A DNA stretch of 64,000 nucleotides from Roridomyces roridus. Its lineage: Eukaryota; Basidiomycota; Agaricomycetes; Agaricales; Mycenaceae. The translations under genes and the position numbers were made by a program. The notes under the pieces were generated by a model. The model was given only the letters and a program-made list of their open reading frames with translations. It did not search any database and had not been told where the DNA came from. The DNA lies in the NCBI GenBank assembly GCA_029378245.1, contig JARKIF010000148.1, positions 1 through 64,000 on the forward strand. The letters are read 5' to 3'. Of the stretch, positions 32,350-43,854 are shown piece after piece; positions within the stretch are counted from its first letter, which is position 1, and each line of letters begins with the position of its first letter.

Positions 32350-33050
32350 GAGTTATATTTCCAGCCTCTTTACACTGACCATACACTCTTTCGGCACAGC
32401 ACCCATCAAAATAAGTAGGGCGAGAAAGAAAAAACTTCCCTCCGCCGTGAGACTGCTCCGCGCTCATGAGTCATTACTGGAAGGTGGATGTTGCCCGGGA
32501 CCCGTACGTTCAGTCTCACGCCACCACTCCGCAGTCCAGACATATTTGAAGTCGAAAAATAAGTGCTCGAGAAGAAGATGCCGAGGCTGTGTAGGGCGGC
32601 GAGTTGGGAACGTAAAGTTCAACCGGAGGTGGTACTTGTGCCGCATGAGGCGCGATCGATGCTCGAGATTCCGGGACCCGGACACTGCGTTTTCGGAGAA
32701 ACGGGGGCCACGAATCGTGTCCATGGGCGTTAAAATGGACAGGCTCGTATGTGCGGGTGTGTGGCGAAGATGATCCGTTCTGTATCCAAATTCGAGTCTT
32801 CGTCTTCGTCTGGAGGCCCATTCTGTGTGTTGGATGAGCGCCGAGCGATCTTGGGTCGTGGTGTAGTGGAGTCTTCGAGCGACAGCCAGCATCCCCAGAA
32901 ACCAACGAGCAGTTGATCCCAGAGAAGGAGCATCCAGACGTTGTGTATTCGAGGAAACTTGCTGGAGCCTGGAAGATGACCAAAGACTCACAGTCAGGCA
33001 AGGAGGTCGGGGTGGGGGGATGAGAGCAGGTGCGCCCATCCGGGCAGTTC
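32350..33050 (-). other. Unrecognised minus-strand open frames
   Basis: Two overlapping minus-strand frames stay open for 190-214 codons here (for example around SENAVSGSRNLEHRSR and YHLRLNFTFPTRRPT). A third, shorter one has a hydrophobic WMLLLWDQLLVGFWGCWL stretch that could be a membrane segment. I recognise no domain and cannot choose the real frame. It adjoins the 3' end of the dehydrogenase remnant and may be a separate decayed gene. Confidence 0.25.
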
Positions 33051-33059
33051 CAGTAATCT

Positions 33060-33600
33060 GCGCGGGCGTAGCCACCATCGCGCCCCATAGCGGCGCGTAT
33101 GCGCCCATTCTTTAGAGTTCCATGTCAGCCCCGGTCGGCGCGCAAATACGGGGTGGGAGACGTACGGAGCAGGGTAGGTTATATAATTTGCGATTATCTG
33201 AAACCATGACGCCGAATGCCTACAATGTGTTATAAGTCTGGCTCAGCCTCCAAGGAATCCAGGAAGAGAGTGAGACGCACCGCGTAAGCTCTGTCCGAAT
33301 GCCCCCCGGATGCACCGCACACGAGACAAGCACGTCCGAATGTGTCTTGGCCCAGTGGTTCGATATGTATATGTTGCCGATTTTGCTCTGCGCATACAGT
33401 CGCCTGGGAAAGAGGAACAAGTGAGTGTGGTTTGAATAATGCGAGTAAAGACAAATTTAACTCACCAACGGGCCATGAAATCTCCTTGCTTCTTCACCCA
33501 CGCGTCTCGTTCGGGCGAGGCTTTCAGGCACACAGGGTTGCCTCGGAAGGTATAAGTAGTGTCTACTTGCCATGGATGACGCGTCAGATCCGAGTCGTAC
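33060..33600 (-). pseudogene. Truncated short-chain dehydrogenase remnant
   Basis: Minus-strand pieces match the dehydrogenase copy at 42458-43853: KASPERDAWVKKQGDF, then after an intron RLYAQSKIGNIYISNHW, which holds the catalytic YxxxK, then CAVHPGGIRTEL, and near 33108 MGAYAPLWGA with PAQITG. The 5' coding half, with the NAD(P)-binding Rossmann motif, is missing. The sequence just before KASPERD (about 33545-33600) instead matches the promoter of the other copy (GACGCGTCATCCA..CTACTTATACCT). An internal deletion has joined promoter to mid-gene. Confidence 0.7.
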
Positions 33601-33649
33601 CAGGAATAGCGGGTGCATCATCCACTAATATGCAGCAAAGGTGAGAGGT

Positions 33650-33940
33650 ATTATGAAGCGGGCCTATCGGCAGCATGCAACGTACCTACCTTGCCGCACA
33701 GGCGGGAAGTCTGACGCCCCGGCTTTGCTTCGGCTTCGGGCGGAGTCCTGAGCTTGAGGGACTGAGCGACTCGGAGCGGGACATGCGTGCACAGAAGCAC
33801 CCGCATGGCCTCGGATGATGATCCAGGCAAGCCCAGAGGGGTGGAAAGGAAGAGTCAGGTCAAAGTCAGGTGCTGCCAGTGCATCATGATCGATTGATCT
33901 TGAATCTGACACGTGATTGAATGGCACTCTCTTCTTCCTT
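33650..33940. other. Spacer before F-box copy 2 remnant
   Basis: No gene seen. Ends with the F-box promoter-like motif CACGTGATTGA at 33910-33920. Confidence 0.4.
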
Positions 33941-33941
33941 C

Positions 33942-34383
33942 CATGACGTCCACGCCAAGTTTGCGCCCCAAGTCCACGCTCCTCTCGCGAGTCGCTGCTC
34001 AATTACTGCTCGTCATCGTCCTGGGCGCCATGCAAGACCAACGCCCCTGCCGAACTTCGGCCTCAGGCCTCAGTGCTCACATGCCACTTGACCCTAGACC
34101 GGAATGCGGTCTGTCTATGAAATGTGTCGATAGACACGACAGTACCACTTTCGACACGACAGGCTGGATTCGAGCCTAACTTGACCCGCCTCCTGGCCGA
34201 ATCCTCCCGCAAGTGACAATCCTCCGGGCTGGCGATGATGAGCCAAGATCAGACACCTTGCCGGCTCTCCAGCGCCCTACCCTCTCATACGAACCTCTCC
34301 CCGATAATCTCGTCGAGGACTTGAGGGACGTCCCCACGAACGACGCCTCTCACCCATCTCGGCTCATCGAACAAGCCGTTTGA
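33942..34383 (+). pseudogene. F-box family remnant, copy 2
   Basis: Follows the family promoter motif. Decayed matches to copy 1 and copy 4 include the start region (CCATGACGTCCACGCC, CTCGTCATCGTCCTGG), the TRLLAES stretch near 34185, and LPALQRPTLSYEPLPDNLVEDL with DVPTNDASHPSRL near 34260-34380, corresponding to LPALRRLTLSCAALLDNLVEHL in copy 4. There are several stops and deletions, and the 3' half is gone. Confidence 0.65.
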
Positions 34384-34701
34384 CAGTTGATCCCCGAGCG
34401 GGCCCAAGCCGCGCGCCCCGAGGCTCGCTGGTCAACCGTAATTCCAACCTTGTTTTTTTATTCCCCCGTATATGACAGATGATCAAGGTCGTGCCTTTAG
34501 GGCAGTGTTTACTTGAATTGCAACGACGCCACCCCCGGACGTGCACAGCCCGTGAGTTGCAACCTCCGTAGATATCTGGTCACCTGGATGTCAAGCATCT
34601 CAATGTGACCAGGCCTCATGTCGACCGCAGCAATATAACAGCATCTCCGAGGCATTCATAAAGCAGCCGCCTCGCAATTTCAATTTCCATCGTCAAGGGA
34701 G
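34384..34701. other. Spacer before the kinase-like gene
   Basis: Nothing recognised apart from the promoter side of the next gene. Confidence 0.35.
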
Positions 34702-37180
34702 ATGAAGTCTGAAGCTACCCAAAGGTGAGTTCTCTCACCCGACGCTTCATTAACGCTTAGATTATCCCTTCCATTAGACGGCCCACCACTCGCTTTTTCC
34801 CAAATGCTCGGAACTTTGTCATTAGTGGCGGGCAATTTACCAGCCATGTCACGCAAACACACAGTCGTGCCTCGCGAGACTTTGGTAATTCGTTTCTCAC
34901 TTCCATTTAGCAAAATTAACACTCCGTCTGTGAGATTTCCGGACGATTCCGATGGGAGACTTGCACCTCCTCTCCGAGAAACGCATCGCGGACGTCGACG
35001 ATGTGCCATCATCAGTCATCAATCAGCGTGCGGAGGGAGGGTTTCTAACCCGAGTCCTGAGCGTGCCTTTGTGCCGTCGAACCTATTCTGCCCGCATCAA
35101 CGGCCGCGAGTCTGATATGACGGTCGCGGTGTATCAGGGTCAAAACGCGGAAGAGGAATGGCGCAGAGATGTCAGGAGATATTCTGGTGTTCGGTGAGTA
35201 TCCCATATGATGTTGAATCTGTTGCTCATGCTGAAGGCAGACATCCCAATTTCCTCCAAGTGTACGGGATCTCAGGAACGTCGAGTCTCTATGCAACAGT
35301 TTTCCATGATGGTTTGTTCGACATCGTCTCGATCGAACGCAGTCGTCAACTGTTTCAGATCTCATCCCGCTGTCCGAAATATACCTGTCCTGCAAGCATT
35401 CCGTCTTGGCGACAGCGTACCTTGATGCATACTTCGTGAGCTCCACATAATCTTTGTGGAAACATGGCTCATTGGAAGTAGGGTGTCGCACTCGGTGTGA
35501 GGACTTGCCGATCTATGTTGAACTAATGCTGAACTTCTCTAGGACGCAGAAACACACATCAACTCCATATCCGGGATGTTCCTCGTGAGTCCAATCTTCC
35601 TTGGTTGAAAAATGTGCCCAAACCTTGCGATTCAGTACCCAGGCTCCTATACGCCCTGGATGAGGCGCTCTACCGGCCGACTCTGCGTCGATCTCTCTCC
35701 AAGCGCCGTCGATACCCGGATCCTACCCACGACTCTCCCAGTTAGGGTCCCACACATTCCTCTTCCGCATCTCCGCAGTCAAGATTCCACCAACATCATC
35801 GCAGCGCTCACCGTGGACCAATATCAGGAAATCATCAACTACTGCCATACCATCTCTCTTTCCTCGTCGGAATCTCTCCTCGTGCGAGGACAGATCAAGT
35901 TGGGCTCGCTTGTCCATTATCGTTCTCCGACGGACGAGCCTATTGAGATCGCTTCGATAGAGTCTCGTTGTGCGATTGAAGACTCGGGGTGGAAACTCAA
36001 AGTTCGTGGGTCTCCCGGACCGCCGAGGCCCACGCGGATGAAAAACGGATGGACGAGGTCAGCCGGATCTGTCATGAATCTTGCGCGAAGGCTAAATCGG
36101 ACGCACATAGATTCAACTATTCATCAAATTCCACGATCATGGGTATGGCTTCAAGGAGCATTCACTGGCCCAAGGCCGTCAACTCCTGGCTCCCACAAGC
36201 CAATTTCATGCTGAGCAGCCTCGGTGTCACCTCTGAATACGAACACTACCGGATCATCTACGGTGTCGAATACTGGCTCTCCTTCTCCAGCACGCCAAAT
36301 GGCCAACGCACGTACGGTTACCTATTCCTCTGCCCGCTCAACGACCTACAAACTGGTTCTTCATCCTCCTCCTCTAAAGACTCGGCCCCAGGCAATGGTA
36401 ACGAAAATCGCTTCACCCGCCCGCCCCTGGCAGCCTACTGGTCCCTCGATCCCTCCGGCAGCACGCGTCTCACTCATTGCAAAGCCCAACTGCTCGGCTT
36501 TCCCTCCCTCGAGTTCAAGATGAAGATATGGGCGAGGTCGTGGGATAGTCGGGTTTATTATGGGGTTTGGGAGTTTCAGCGGGGCAAGGGGTGGGATCCT
36601 GCGAGTCAGGATGTGGCGAGGGCGATGCGGATTCCGTTGTATAGATCGCCGTGGTTGCAATTGGATGATCTTCAGGAGACGCAGGGTGAGCGCGCCGTTT
36701 TGTCTGTATATGGAGAAAGCTAAGCAACTTCTTAGTGAAAGAAGCGGAGCCATCCCTCGGCGCAGATCGTTCGATATACCAATTACCCCCAACGAAAGTG
36801 GCACCAGACCCACCCAGGAGCGGACGTTCTTTGCGCAGAGTACAACTTACCTCTGTCCTCCGCTTCGTGTTGTGTCTCTTATTCATCGCCCTCCTTGCTT
36901 GGCAAAGACTATTCCTAACGGTACCTTTATCCTCCCCACTTTATTCCTCGGCGGCTGATGCAAATTTCAAAAGACATCCAATTCGGAATCGTCAACAATC
37001 AACCAAGCCATCCACCGCGCACAAGAATTCGAAACTTGGCCCGACGACGACTCGTTAGCAATCTTCATCGACATGCTACGAGAAGATGGACGTTTGGCGG
37101 GGGTGTACAACTCCATTCAGCGGGAGGGTCTTAGGGAGAGGTGGGTGAGGCGGCAGTTGAATGAGAGCGAGACGTTGTGA
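34702..37180 (+). CDS. Kinase-like protein with C-terminal membrane segment
   Basis: A multi-exon gene of an agaricomycete family with a partial protein-kinase-like N-terminus. Spliced exons read MKSEATQR, NARNFVISGGQFTSH, DFRTIPMGDLHLL, SARINGRESDMTVAVYQG (kinase beta-strand with the would-be Lys region weak), EEEWRRDVRRYSGVRHPNFL, YATVFHDDLIPLSEIY, LATAYLDAYF, DAETHINSISGMF, WMRRSTGRLCVDL. The later part (WLPQANFMLSSLG, YLFLCPLNDLQTG, AAYWSLDPSG, DPASQDVARAM) is a conserved tail, then a hydrophobic helix (VLRFVLCLLFIALLAW near 36860-36910) and a hydrophilic end (LREDGRLAGVYNSIQ) at TGA 37178. No catalytic HRD or DFG motif was found, so it may be a pseudokinase. Between about 36060 and 36180 the frame changes without an obvious intron: possible frameshift. 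Confidence 0.6.
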
Positions 37181-37199
37181 TCGAAAGAGCACCGGGGAT

Positions 37200-37355
37200 C
37201 TAGTACAATCGACTCGAGGCATGCCTTTCAAAGGGTATCCAAGCAGAGAACTCTGGACGAAGACTGCTTAGCGACACCTTACGAGAGGACGGACGCATAG
37301 CGGCAGTGTACAACTCCATCCAACTCGAGGTGAGAGAGGCGGCAGTTGTTGAATA
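37200..37355 (+). pseudogene. Partial duplicate of the kinase-like gene's 3' end
   Basis: GACACCTTACGAGAGGACGG and GTGTACAACTCCATCCAACT repeat, with changes, the last exon of the preceding gene (LREDGRLAGVYNSIQ becomes LREDGRIAAVYNSIQ), followed by a GTGAG..GAGGCGGCAGTTG match. Only the tail is present: a tandem remnant of about 150 bp. Confidence 0.65.
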
Positions 37356-37463
37356 GGAGTCCGGAAACCCAGTCAGTCACATTGCAAACAATGCAAGTAA
37401 GTATCTAGCTAACCAAAACCACGGTATAATTAAGTAAAAAGTTCAAATGTGTCCGTACATACT

Positions 37464-39159
37464 TCACAGCATCGCACAAACGACCCCGAACGCACCCAAC
37501 ACACCCGTGACAGCCAACAACGATCGGGAATATGAAACTGCAACAGCAGCGGCGTTCGTCGTAGGCGCAGCCGACGAACCCGAGGATGCCGCAGAGCCCG
37601 ACTTGGACCCGGACCCTGATGAAGGAGAAGCGCCGTTGGAGTTGGCTGGAGGCGCAGCCCCACCGCTCGCACTGCTCCCAGCCCCGCTGCCACTGTTACT
37701 TCCACCAGAAGCAGCCGGCTGACCACCATCGACAGTCGCACTCGGCCCACTCCCAGCAAAGTCCAGCAGACTGGCAGGTGCCACAGATCCACCGGCGTCG
37801 TTACCGTCAGCGTTACGGTACGCTCCGCCCGTGTTGATGAGACGGGCGGCGGATTGGAGGTTCCAGCCGGCGGACTTCATGAGCGGGTACGCGGCTTTGA
37901 AGGAACCCACTGAGAGGTTGGACAATTCGTGCTCGAGGATCATGAGCCCGGGGGATTTGGGGCCTACATTAAATCAATTACTTGAGAAGAGAACGGAGAA
38001 AGGACAAGGAACGCACCATTCAACCAAGTGTTCATCTGACTCGCAATCTTGGCCTGCGTCGTAGGCGGGGGCGTTTCGGTGAGCTAATCGACAATGAGAG
38101 GAGAAATGGAAGAGGCGGTGGCAACGACTAACCGACCAGTCCTCTGTGTCCTGGTTCCAAACGACCATCTCCATCCCAAAGACGTATTTGGCGATAGCAC
38201 GGACGCGGTTGTCCGCATCACCAGTGGGAGGCCGCCAGAATCGAGGAACGCGGCCGCTGGTGGAGAGGTAGATGATGTCCATACTCCAGCCGAGTTCCGA
38301 GACGATTTCCATGTCGCTGAGCGTCGTAAGTTGTTTGTGTGACCATCTGCGTTGGGAAGTGAGTGAATATACTCGACAGGGTAAAGGAGTGCTTACGTGT
38401 GAGCGGCGAGATCGTGTCCAGAGTTGAGGAGGAGCTCCCAGGCAGATACGTTTTGTTGAATGCTGTACCCAATAACGAAGTGCGTCGCAATTTCGTTGTT
38501 GGTTTTGAGGAAATCGAGGAGGTCGCTGGTTTGCTGTGAAATTTATATCATTAGTCAGGGACCCCACTCAATTTCAGCATCACTCACGTCCGTCGGACTA
38601 TAAAACCGATCAAGTCAGATCACAGACCACAAGGGCCAGCCCGCTCACTCACCCGTCATCAAAATTGAGCGCAAGAGCGCCGTCGGGGGCATTAAAGTGG
38701 TCCTCCGGCGCACGACATTGGACATACGCGCTGCAGACTTCAGCGCTCGCCGGGTCTGTCCCGCTGGGGTACTGCCCGCCACTTGTGCTCTGCGGGATAG
38801 TGGGAATGTTGCCAGCGGCCTTGGCGGCGTTGTATGCGTCGACCCAGGCTTGGGGGAGCTTGGTGGTGTCAGGCGTCTGAGAGCCCGCAGGGGTGAACGG
38901 GGGAAGAGCGGCGGTCCAAGCTGTCGGACAAGGCAAGACGGTTAGGGGTCGAGAAAAGGTTACTAGGGGAAAAAGCAGTCGTACCATCTGAGCCTACAGC
39001 GGGGAAGTCGTCTCTTGCAAAGAGAGCGTGCACTGCGTGGTCTCGCGGCTGAGCCCAGTGGTTGGGGAGGGCATGCCGCGCGACGTGCTCGTGGGAGCCG
39101 GTGCCATGAGCGTGGACGGCGAGGGCGGGTAGAAGGAAAAGAGCGGCGGTGGGCAGCAT
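37464..39159 (-). CDS. Chitin deacetylase, secreted and GPI-anchored
   Basis: Multi-exon, ATG at 39159, stop at 37464. A signal peptide (MLPTAALFLLPALAVHAHG) starts it. The polysaccharide deacetylase (CE4) domain shows ALNFDDGPT (the Asp pair of motif 1), LAAHTWSHKQLT (motif 2, two metal-binding His), GRVPRFWRPPTGDADNRV (motif 3) and VVWNQDTEDW (motif 4). The C-terminus is a long Ser/Gly/Ala/Pro-rich linker (GGSNSGSGAGSSASGGAAPP) ending in a hydrophobic tail (LAVTGVLGAFGVVCAML), the signature of GPI anchoring. It removes acetyl groups from chitin at the cell wall or plasma membrane, making chitosan. Catalytic residues are all present and frames are continuous across introns, so it should be functional. 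Confidence 0.9.
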
Positions 39160-41617
39160 GGTGGTGGCTGCGAGTAGAGATGGACAGGTGGACAAGGGGA
39201 TACAAATCTGCCATACTTAGGGTCATCATAAGCAAACACCGGTGCTATCGGATACGATCTGATGTGGTTCTAATAAAAGATTCCAAAAATAAAAAGGATT
39301 CATTCCGGAAAGAAGCCCGAAGCGTTTCCACGCGGCCTCGAGTCCCCGCTTCCGCTGACAGCGAAAAAAAGAGGAGAAAAGAGGAGGAGGCTATGGTAAC
39401 AGGGAGGGCCCGCGTATGCTCCACCGTAGCGGACTGCGACGAGGTAATGTGGCTGCCCAGCCGTCCCATTTCCCGTCTCCGTTGACGACAATTAAAGGCA
39501 AATATATTGCACGTCCATCAAGCCTGTCCTCTGGTTGCATACTGTTGCACGTCGTCCATGAGGATTCTCTCAAGTCACAAATATAGAGCGGACCATGAGC
39601 ATACGAGCAAGTTTCGGGCAACGTTGGCCACCGTGCAGCGCGCGCACATAGCGGAAGACGCCGCACGGACGGAGAGAGTAGTATTAATGGCCTTGCCCGA
39701 GATGGTAAATTACCGAGGATGAGCATCAGCATCCAATGAGAGTGCGAGCTGTCCGACAGGTATTGCCGTGTACGGCGATGCCGGAAGTTTCGCGTCTCGG
39801 AGACCACTCAGCTGACACAAACAACAGTCCTTGTCGGGCTTCAGGGTTAGGTTCGATGTACTCGGGCGTCCTGGTTTTGTGGCCAACACGACTGATCTGA
39901 ACCCAGGTTTGAGGAGTTGGAACTTCGGGCGGCCAAATCCTGCGCGGACCGGGCCGAAGCAGAACATGCGGGACGTGTGTCGACCCATGACTCGTGCGCT
40001 TATCGAGTCATCACTCAGTGATTGCCGCCAACTGGCACTGGCCGACGGGCACCGCCCGACACCGACATGGGACAAGCCTCAAATACGGATCTGTAGGCGG
40101 ATGTTGTAATTATTCATCCGCACAATTCAGACAAGGAAGGAACTGCCGCCGCTGGTGACCTGTTGAAAAGCGTCAATAGCAGAAGACTCATTCTTTCATA
40201 TCAAGTACGAAAGCCGCTGGCCCTGGTCGTGAGCCTGGGATGTTGTAATTGGCGGGTGAACCAGATCTAGGTGTGCAGATGAGAAACCCAGTCCGCATTG
40301 AAAGAAATAAAAGAAGAAAAAAAAGAATAGCAACCTTCACAGGGATTATGAACCAGGCCCGAGTCGAACGGCGGTTGGTCCAGGGCCAGATTTGTTAGCG
40401 CGGCCATTGAAGACAAGCATGAGTTGAGCATGAGTGCACCGTATGAAAACGGCACGCCTAGCGAGGCCACATGAGAGGTCTCGCGAATCGTCAGTCTGAC
40501 GCAGTGAGAAAAACTGGCATTCCACCGCTTATGAGACGAGGCCGCCTGCATAGAATGGCTTCTGATCTAAAGAAGCCAAGACCAGAAAAACTGATTCGAG
40601 TTCAAAAAATGCTGGGGCGCCGACATACTCCCCGATCCCGAGTGGAACGTTGACCAAGGCAACAATGGCAGCGCGGACGAGCATGGCTGCACCAGCTGAA
40701 AGGGAGAAGTTAAGCTGGGGATTATACTAGCAGCCGGTAGAGGTTGGTTTTGCTGGCCAGATGGTACTTACCCGAAACGTTTGCTACCTGAAAGTGGTGA
40801 ATTATCTACGCTAAGATAAGATCTTGAAGGTTGAAAAGTGGTCAAGTCGCACTGAGAAAAAAAGAGTCAGAGTTCGTCGGGGGATCATACGAGCGCGAGT
40901 CGAACGGAGCCTCACAGCCTAGAGTGCTACGAAAGGATATGAAGTTTGAACACGCAGTGAATACCCATTCGAGTACTCCCAGAATGAAGAATGAGACCAG
41001 CGGCTTCTGTTAGAAATGAGAAGAGTATCAAAGCAATGAGCGCGGAGTCCGGACCAGTCATTTTTTCGGCATCCTTACCTGAGGGACTAATTAATACCTT
41101 CACCACAAACGTGCCTGAAAGACTGGTTCGAATCCAAAAAAAAAGCAAATCGGCCAAATGCAAGAACCCGGTCCCGGGTCGAACGGTGATCAAAGTCCCG
41201 AAAAGGTAACATGAGCACAGACAAGGTCAAGCGCGACTGCATACATAGCGCGGCCGAATGAGGGTCCTAAGTGGCGGAACGCTTGCGCTACACCAAGTAA
41301 AAAGATAACAACTCTCACATGGAACGAGCCCGGTTTGAACGTGTTGAGAACGGAACAATGATCGGGTTCACGAATCAAGCTACCGAAATACAACGAACGA
41401 GCCCGTATATAAGTAGAATAGAAAAACAGTAAGAATCTTGGAAAATGTGAGAAAGCAAGTCTATATCGCGGAGAATGACGGGAAAGTGGAGGTCGTAAAG
41501 GTCTAAGTATAAATCATCAAAAATCGATATCAAGATCTACAACACGCAACGGGCCCCGTTTCCAACAGAACGGAGCGTCGCAGCCGAACACGTTCAAAGG
41601 TGTTCCATACCAATTCC
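39160..41617. other. Gene-poor stretch with decayed tRNA-like motifs
   Basis: No supported gene in about 2.4 kb. From 40.25 kb on, the motif GAGTCGAACGG or variants recurs (about 40361, 40640, 40897, 41176 and 41325), often preceded by CCCG. It reads as the T-loop/B-box of a tRNA in reverse (GGTTCGANTC). GTTCGAATCC itself occurs at about 41124. These look like very old tRNA-derived SINE copies. More occur at 44018 and 44151. Confidence 0.4.
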
Positions 41618-42015
41618 TTAAGATGATAAATCTATATGATGTTGGTCCACGAGGTATTCCACCGGTGAAATCTGCTCATGCTGCTCGTCTTCAGGGTGGT
41701 AGAAATTCTCGTATGGAGGGTTGCCCAGCTGGTAGCAACGCAGCGCACATGGAAGGGCAAACACAGCAGAGATTGCCTTCGGAGAAATAAAGCATTTCAC
41801 GAGGCCGAGGAGGGCTGCGCACGAGAAGGTAAACAAGGCGAAAATACTGCTGATCTCGAGATGTCCGAAGGGATTGTCATCCAGCCCAGTGGATCATCAC
41901 TGTAGAATACTTATCAGCACGGGACCGGGGAGACTATAGGAAAGAAATCCGAAAAACGCACCATGGAAGTGACGTCATTGGAAGGAAGAGAGCCGATCAA
42001 TCACGTGAATGCCGC
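41618..42015 (-). pseudogene. F-box family remnant, copy 3
   Basis: On the minus strand, the family promoter motif (GATCAATCACGTG at 41995-42007) is followed by short matches to copy 4: a WAG-like start (ATCCACTGGGCTGGATG), then FTFSCAALLGLVKCFISPKAISAVFALPCALRCYQLGN and YHPEDEQHE, matching FVTPKAISAVLALPRALRSCHLGN and YPDEEHTE. Most of the gene, F-box included, is deleted. Confidence 0.65.
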
Positions 42016-42250
42016 ACTTTTCTCTTCCCTTCCTCTTCCCTTCCACCAGCTTCTTTGCGCTATGCCTCTCGGACTGCTTGGGTTATCCGCCGCTGCTGCG
42101 GGTGTTTTTCGCCACCCGCGCCCCGCTCACTCAGTCCCTCATCCCGGTGTACAAGCATCCTCTGGGGATCCTCTGGGACCGCGGTAAGTAGCTTAGACCG
42201 AAGCCGGGGTGTCTTGTTGCAATGTACTTGAAGGTTCGTAAGCTGCCGCG

Positions 42251-42291
42251 CCGGTCTGTGTACAGCATGCGGCATGCTCTACACAGACCGG
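42251..42291. repeat. 41-bp near-perfect palindrome
   Basis: Arms CCGGTCTGTGTACAGCATGC and its inverse, 20 bp each with one mismatch, around a single G. It lies about 170 bp upstream of the dehydrogenase start. It could be a regulatory palindrome or the tip of a small foldback element. Confidence 0.8.
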
Positions 42292-42457
42292 CCCCATAAT
42301 ACGCCCAACTTAGGCTACGCATCAAGTACTTAGGGAAAGATGCACTCGCTAGTCCCGGGTGCGACTCGGACGCGACGCGTCATCCACTACTTATACCTCC
42401 GGAGGCGATTAGAAAGTCTCATCCTCGCTCAAACTCTTCTCCCTTACCCCCCAGCAC

Positions 42458-43853
42458 ATGGGCGCTGTCATTGGACGTCTCTTTCCGCCGAATTTCCTCC
42501 CAGAGAGGGATCTGCCCGATCTCTCCGGAAAGGTACGTGTTCTCGTTGCATCCATCCAAAATGCGGACATGGACATGGCTATGTATAGGTCATTCTCGTC
42601 ACCGGAGGGAACACTGGCATCGGCTGAACACTGGCATCGGCTACGAAATCGCGAAACAGCTGCTATTGAAGAACGCCAAAGTATACCTCGCCGCGCGTTC
42701 CGCGGACAAGGCGGCCCTGGCCATCAAGCGGCTTGAAGCAGAGACGAACAAAGCTGCTATATTCCTTCCGCTCGATCTCGGCGATTTGCCCAGCATGCGC
42801 AAGGCGGCGGAGCAATTTTTGGCCCAGGAGGAGAAGCTCGATATTCTCTTCAATAATGCGTGCGTGCAGTTCTGGAAGGTCTGGATTCTGATTGAACTCG
42901 AGCAGAGGCGTTATGAACTGCCCTCCGGCCATGATTACGGCCCAGGGTTATGACCTGCGTATGTCCAATTCCTTGAGCCCGTTCATCCGCTCACTCCGAG
43001 GAACAGAATTCGGAACGAACGTCATTGGACATTGGCTCTTGACAGAACTTCTCGTACGTGTGCCATTCTTTCTTGAATGGTTCAATCTCATCATCTTTCC
43101 TTTAGCTCCCCGCCCTCAAGAAGTCTTACGAGCAAAATCAAAGTCTTGCTCGGATAATCAACATATCCTCCTCCGGGCATCTCTGGGCGCCGGGGAGCGG
43201 AATCGACTTTGTCAGTCTGAAAGCTTCACTGGACCGGGATGCATGGGTGAAGGAACAAGGCAATCTAACGGCCGGTTGGTGCGCCTCTCTCTCTTGCCCT
43301 TGCAGTCAACACAGATTCACGTTCTTCCAGGCGACTATACGCGCAGAGCAAAATCGGCAACATCTACATATCGAACCACTGGGCCAAGACGCATTCAGAC
43401 GTTCTCGTCTCGTGCGCGGTGCATCCGGGAGCCATCTGGACGGAGATTTCGCGGTGCGCTCAAACCTCTTTACTTCCTTCCGCGTCGAAAATCGGACCAG
43501 ATTTACTCACTCATGACGGATTCCAGGGATTCGCCGAGATGGTTCCAGATGCTCGCCAAATATCTACTCTTTCCTGCTCCGCAAGTCTCACGCCAGTCAC
43601 TTCCGCATGGACCCGAGCTGACGTAGAATCCGCAGAATGGGCGCATACGCACCGCTGTGGGGTGCGACGGTGGCGACGCCCGCGCAGATTACCGGACAGG
43701 TAAGTTCCGCGACTCATTTCAAGCACATTTTCACCTGCGCCGTCAGTACCTCGTATCATGGGGCAAAATCGGCAAGCCGGATAAGCGGAGTGCGGATTCC
43801 AAGGTTGAGGCAGAGATGATTCGGTATTTGAACAAGCAGATTCAGGGTTTTTA
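42458..43853 (+). pseudogene. Short-chain dehydrogenase/reductase with disabling duplication
   Basis: Exons show a classical SDR: MGAVIGRLFPP start, DLSGKVILVTGGNTGIG (the TGxxxGIG cofactor motif), then YEIAKQLLLKNAKVYLAAR, FLPLDLGDL, LDILFNNAGVM (NNAG), IINISSSGHLW (active-site Ser), RLYAQSKIGNIYISNHW (YxxxK) and CAVHPGAIWTE. Directly after NTGIG a 17-bp tandem duplication of AACACTGGCATCGGCTG creates a TGA stop and a frameshift. Near the 3' end (43600-43660) the frame also breaks before GAYAPLWGA. The C-terminus, after an intron, ends DSKVEAEMIRYLNKQIQGF at 43853. Introns are otherwise canonical. Damage is light, which suggests recent loss or a sequence error. It would be an NAD(P)-dependent oxidoreductase, substrate unknown. 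Confidence 0.75.
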
Positions 43854-43854
43854 G

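Noticed and set aside
32464..33108. A 214-codon gene beginning MGAYAPLWGA
   Set aside because: That start is the 3' part of the dehydrogenase remnant. The rest is in competing frames with no recognised domain.
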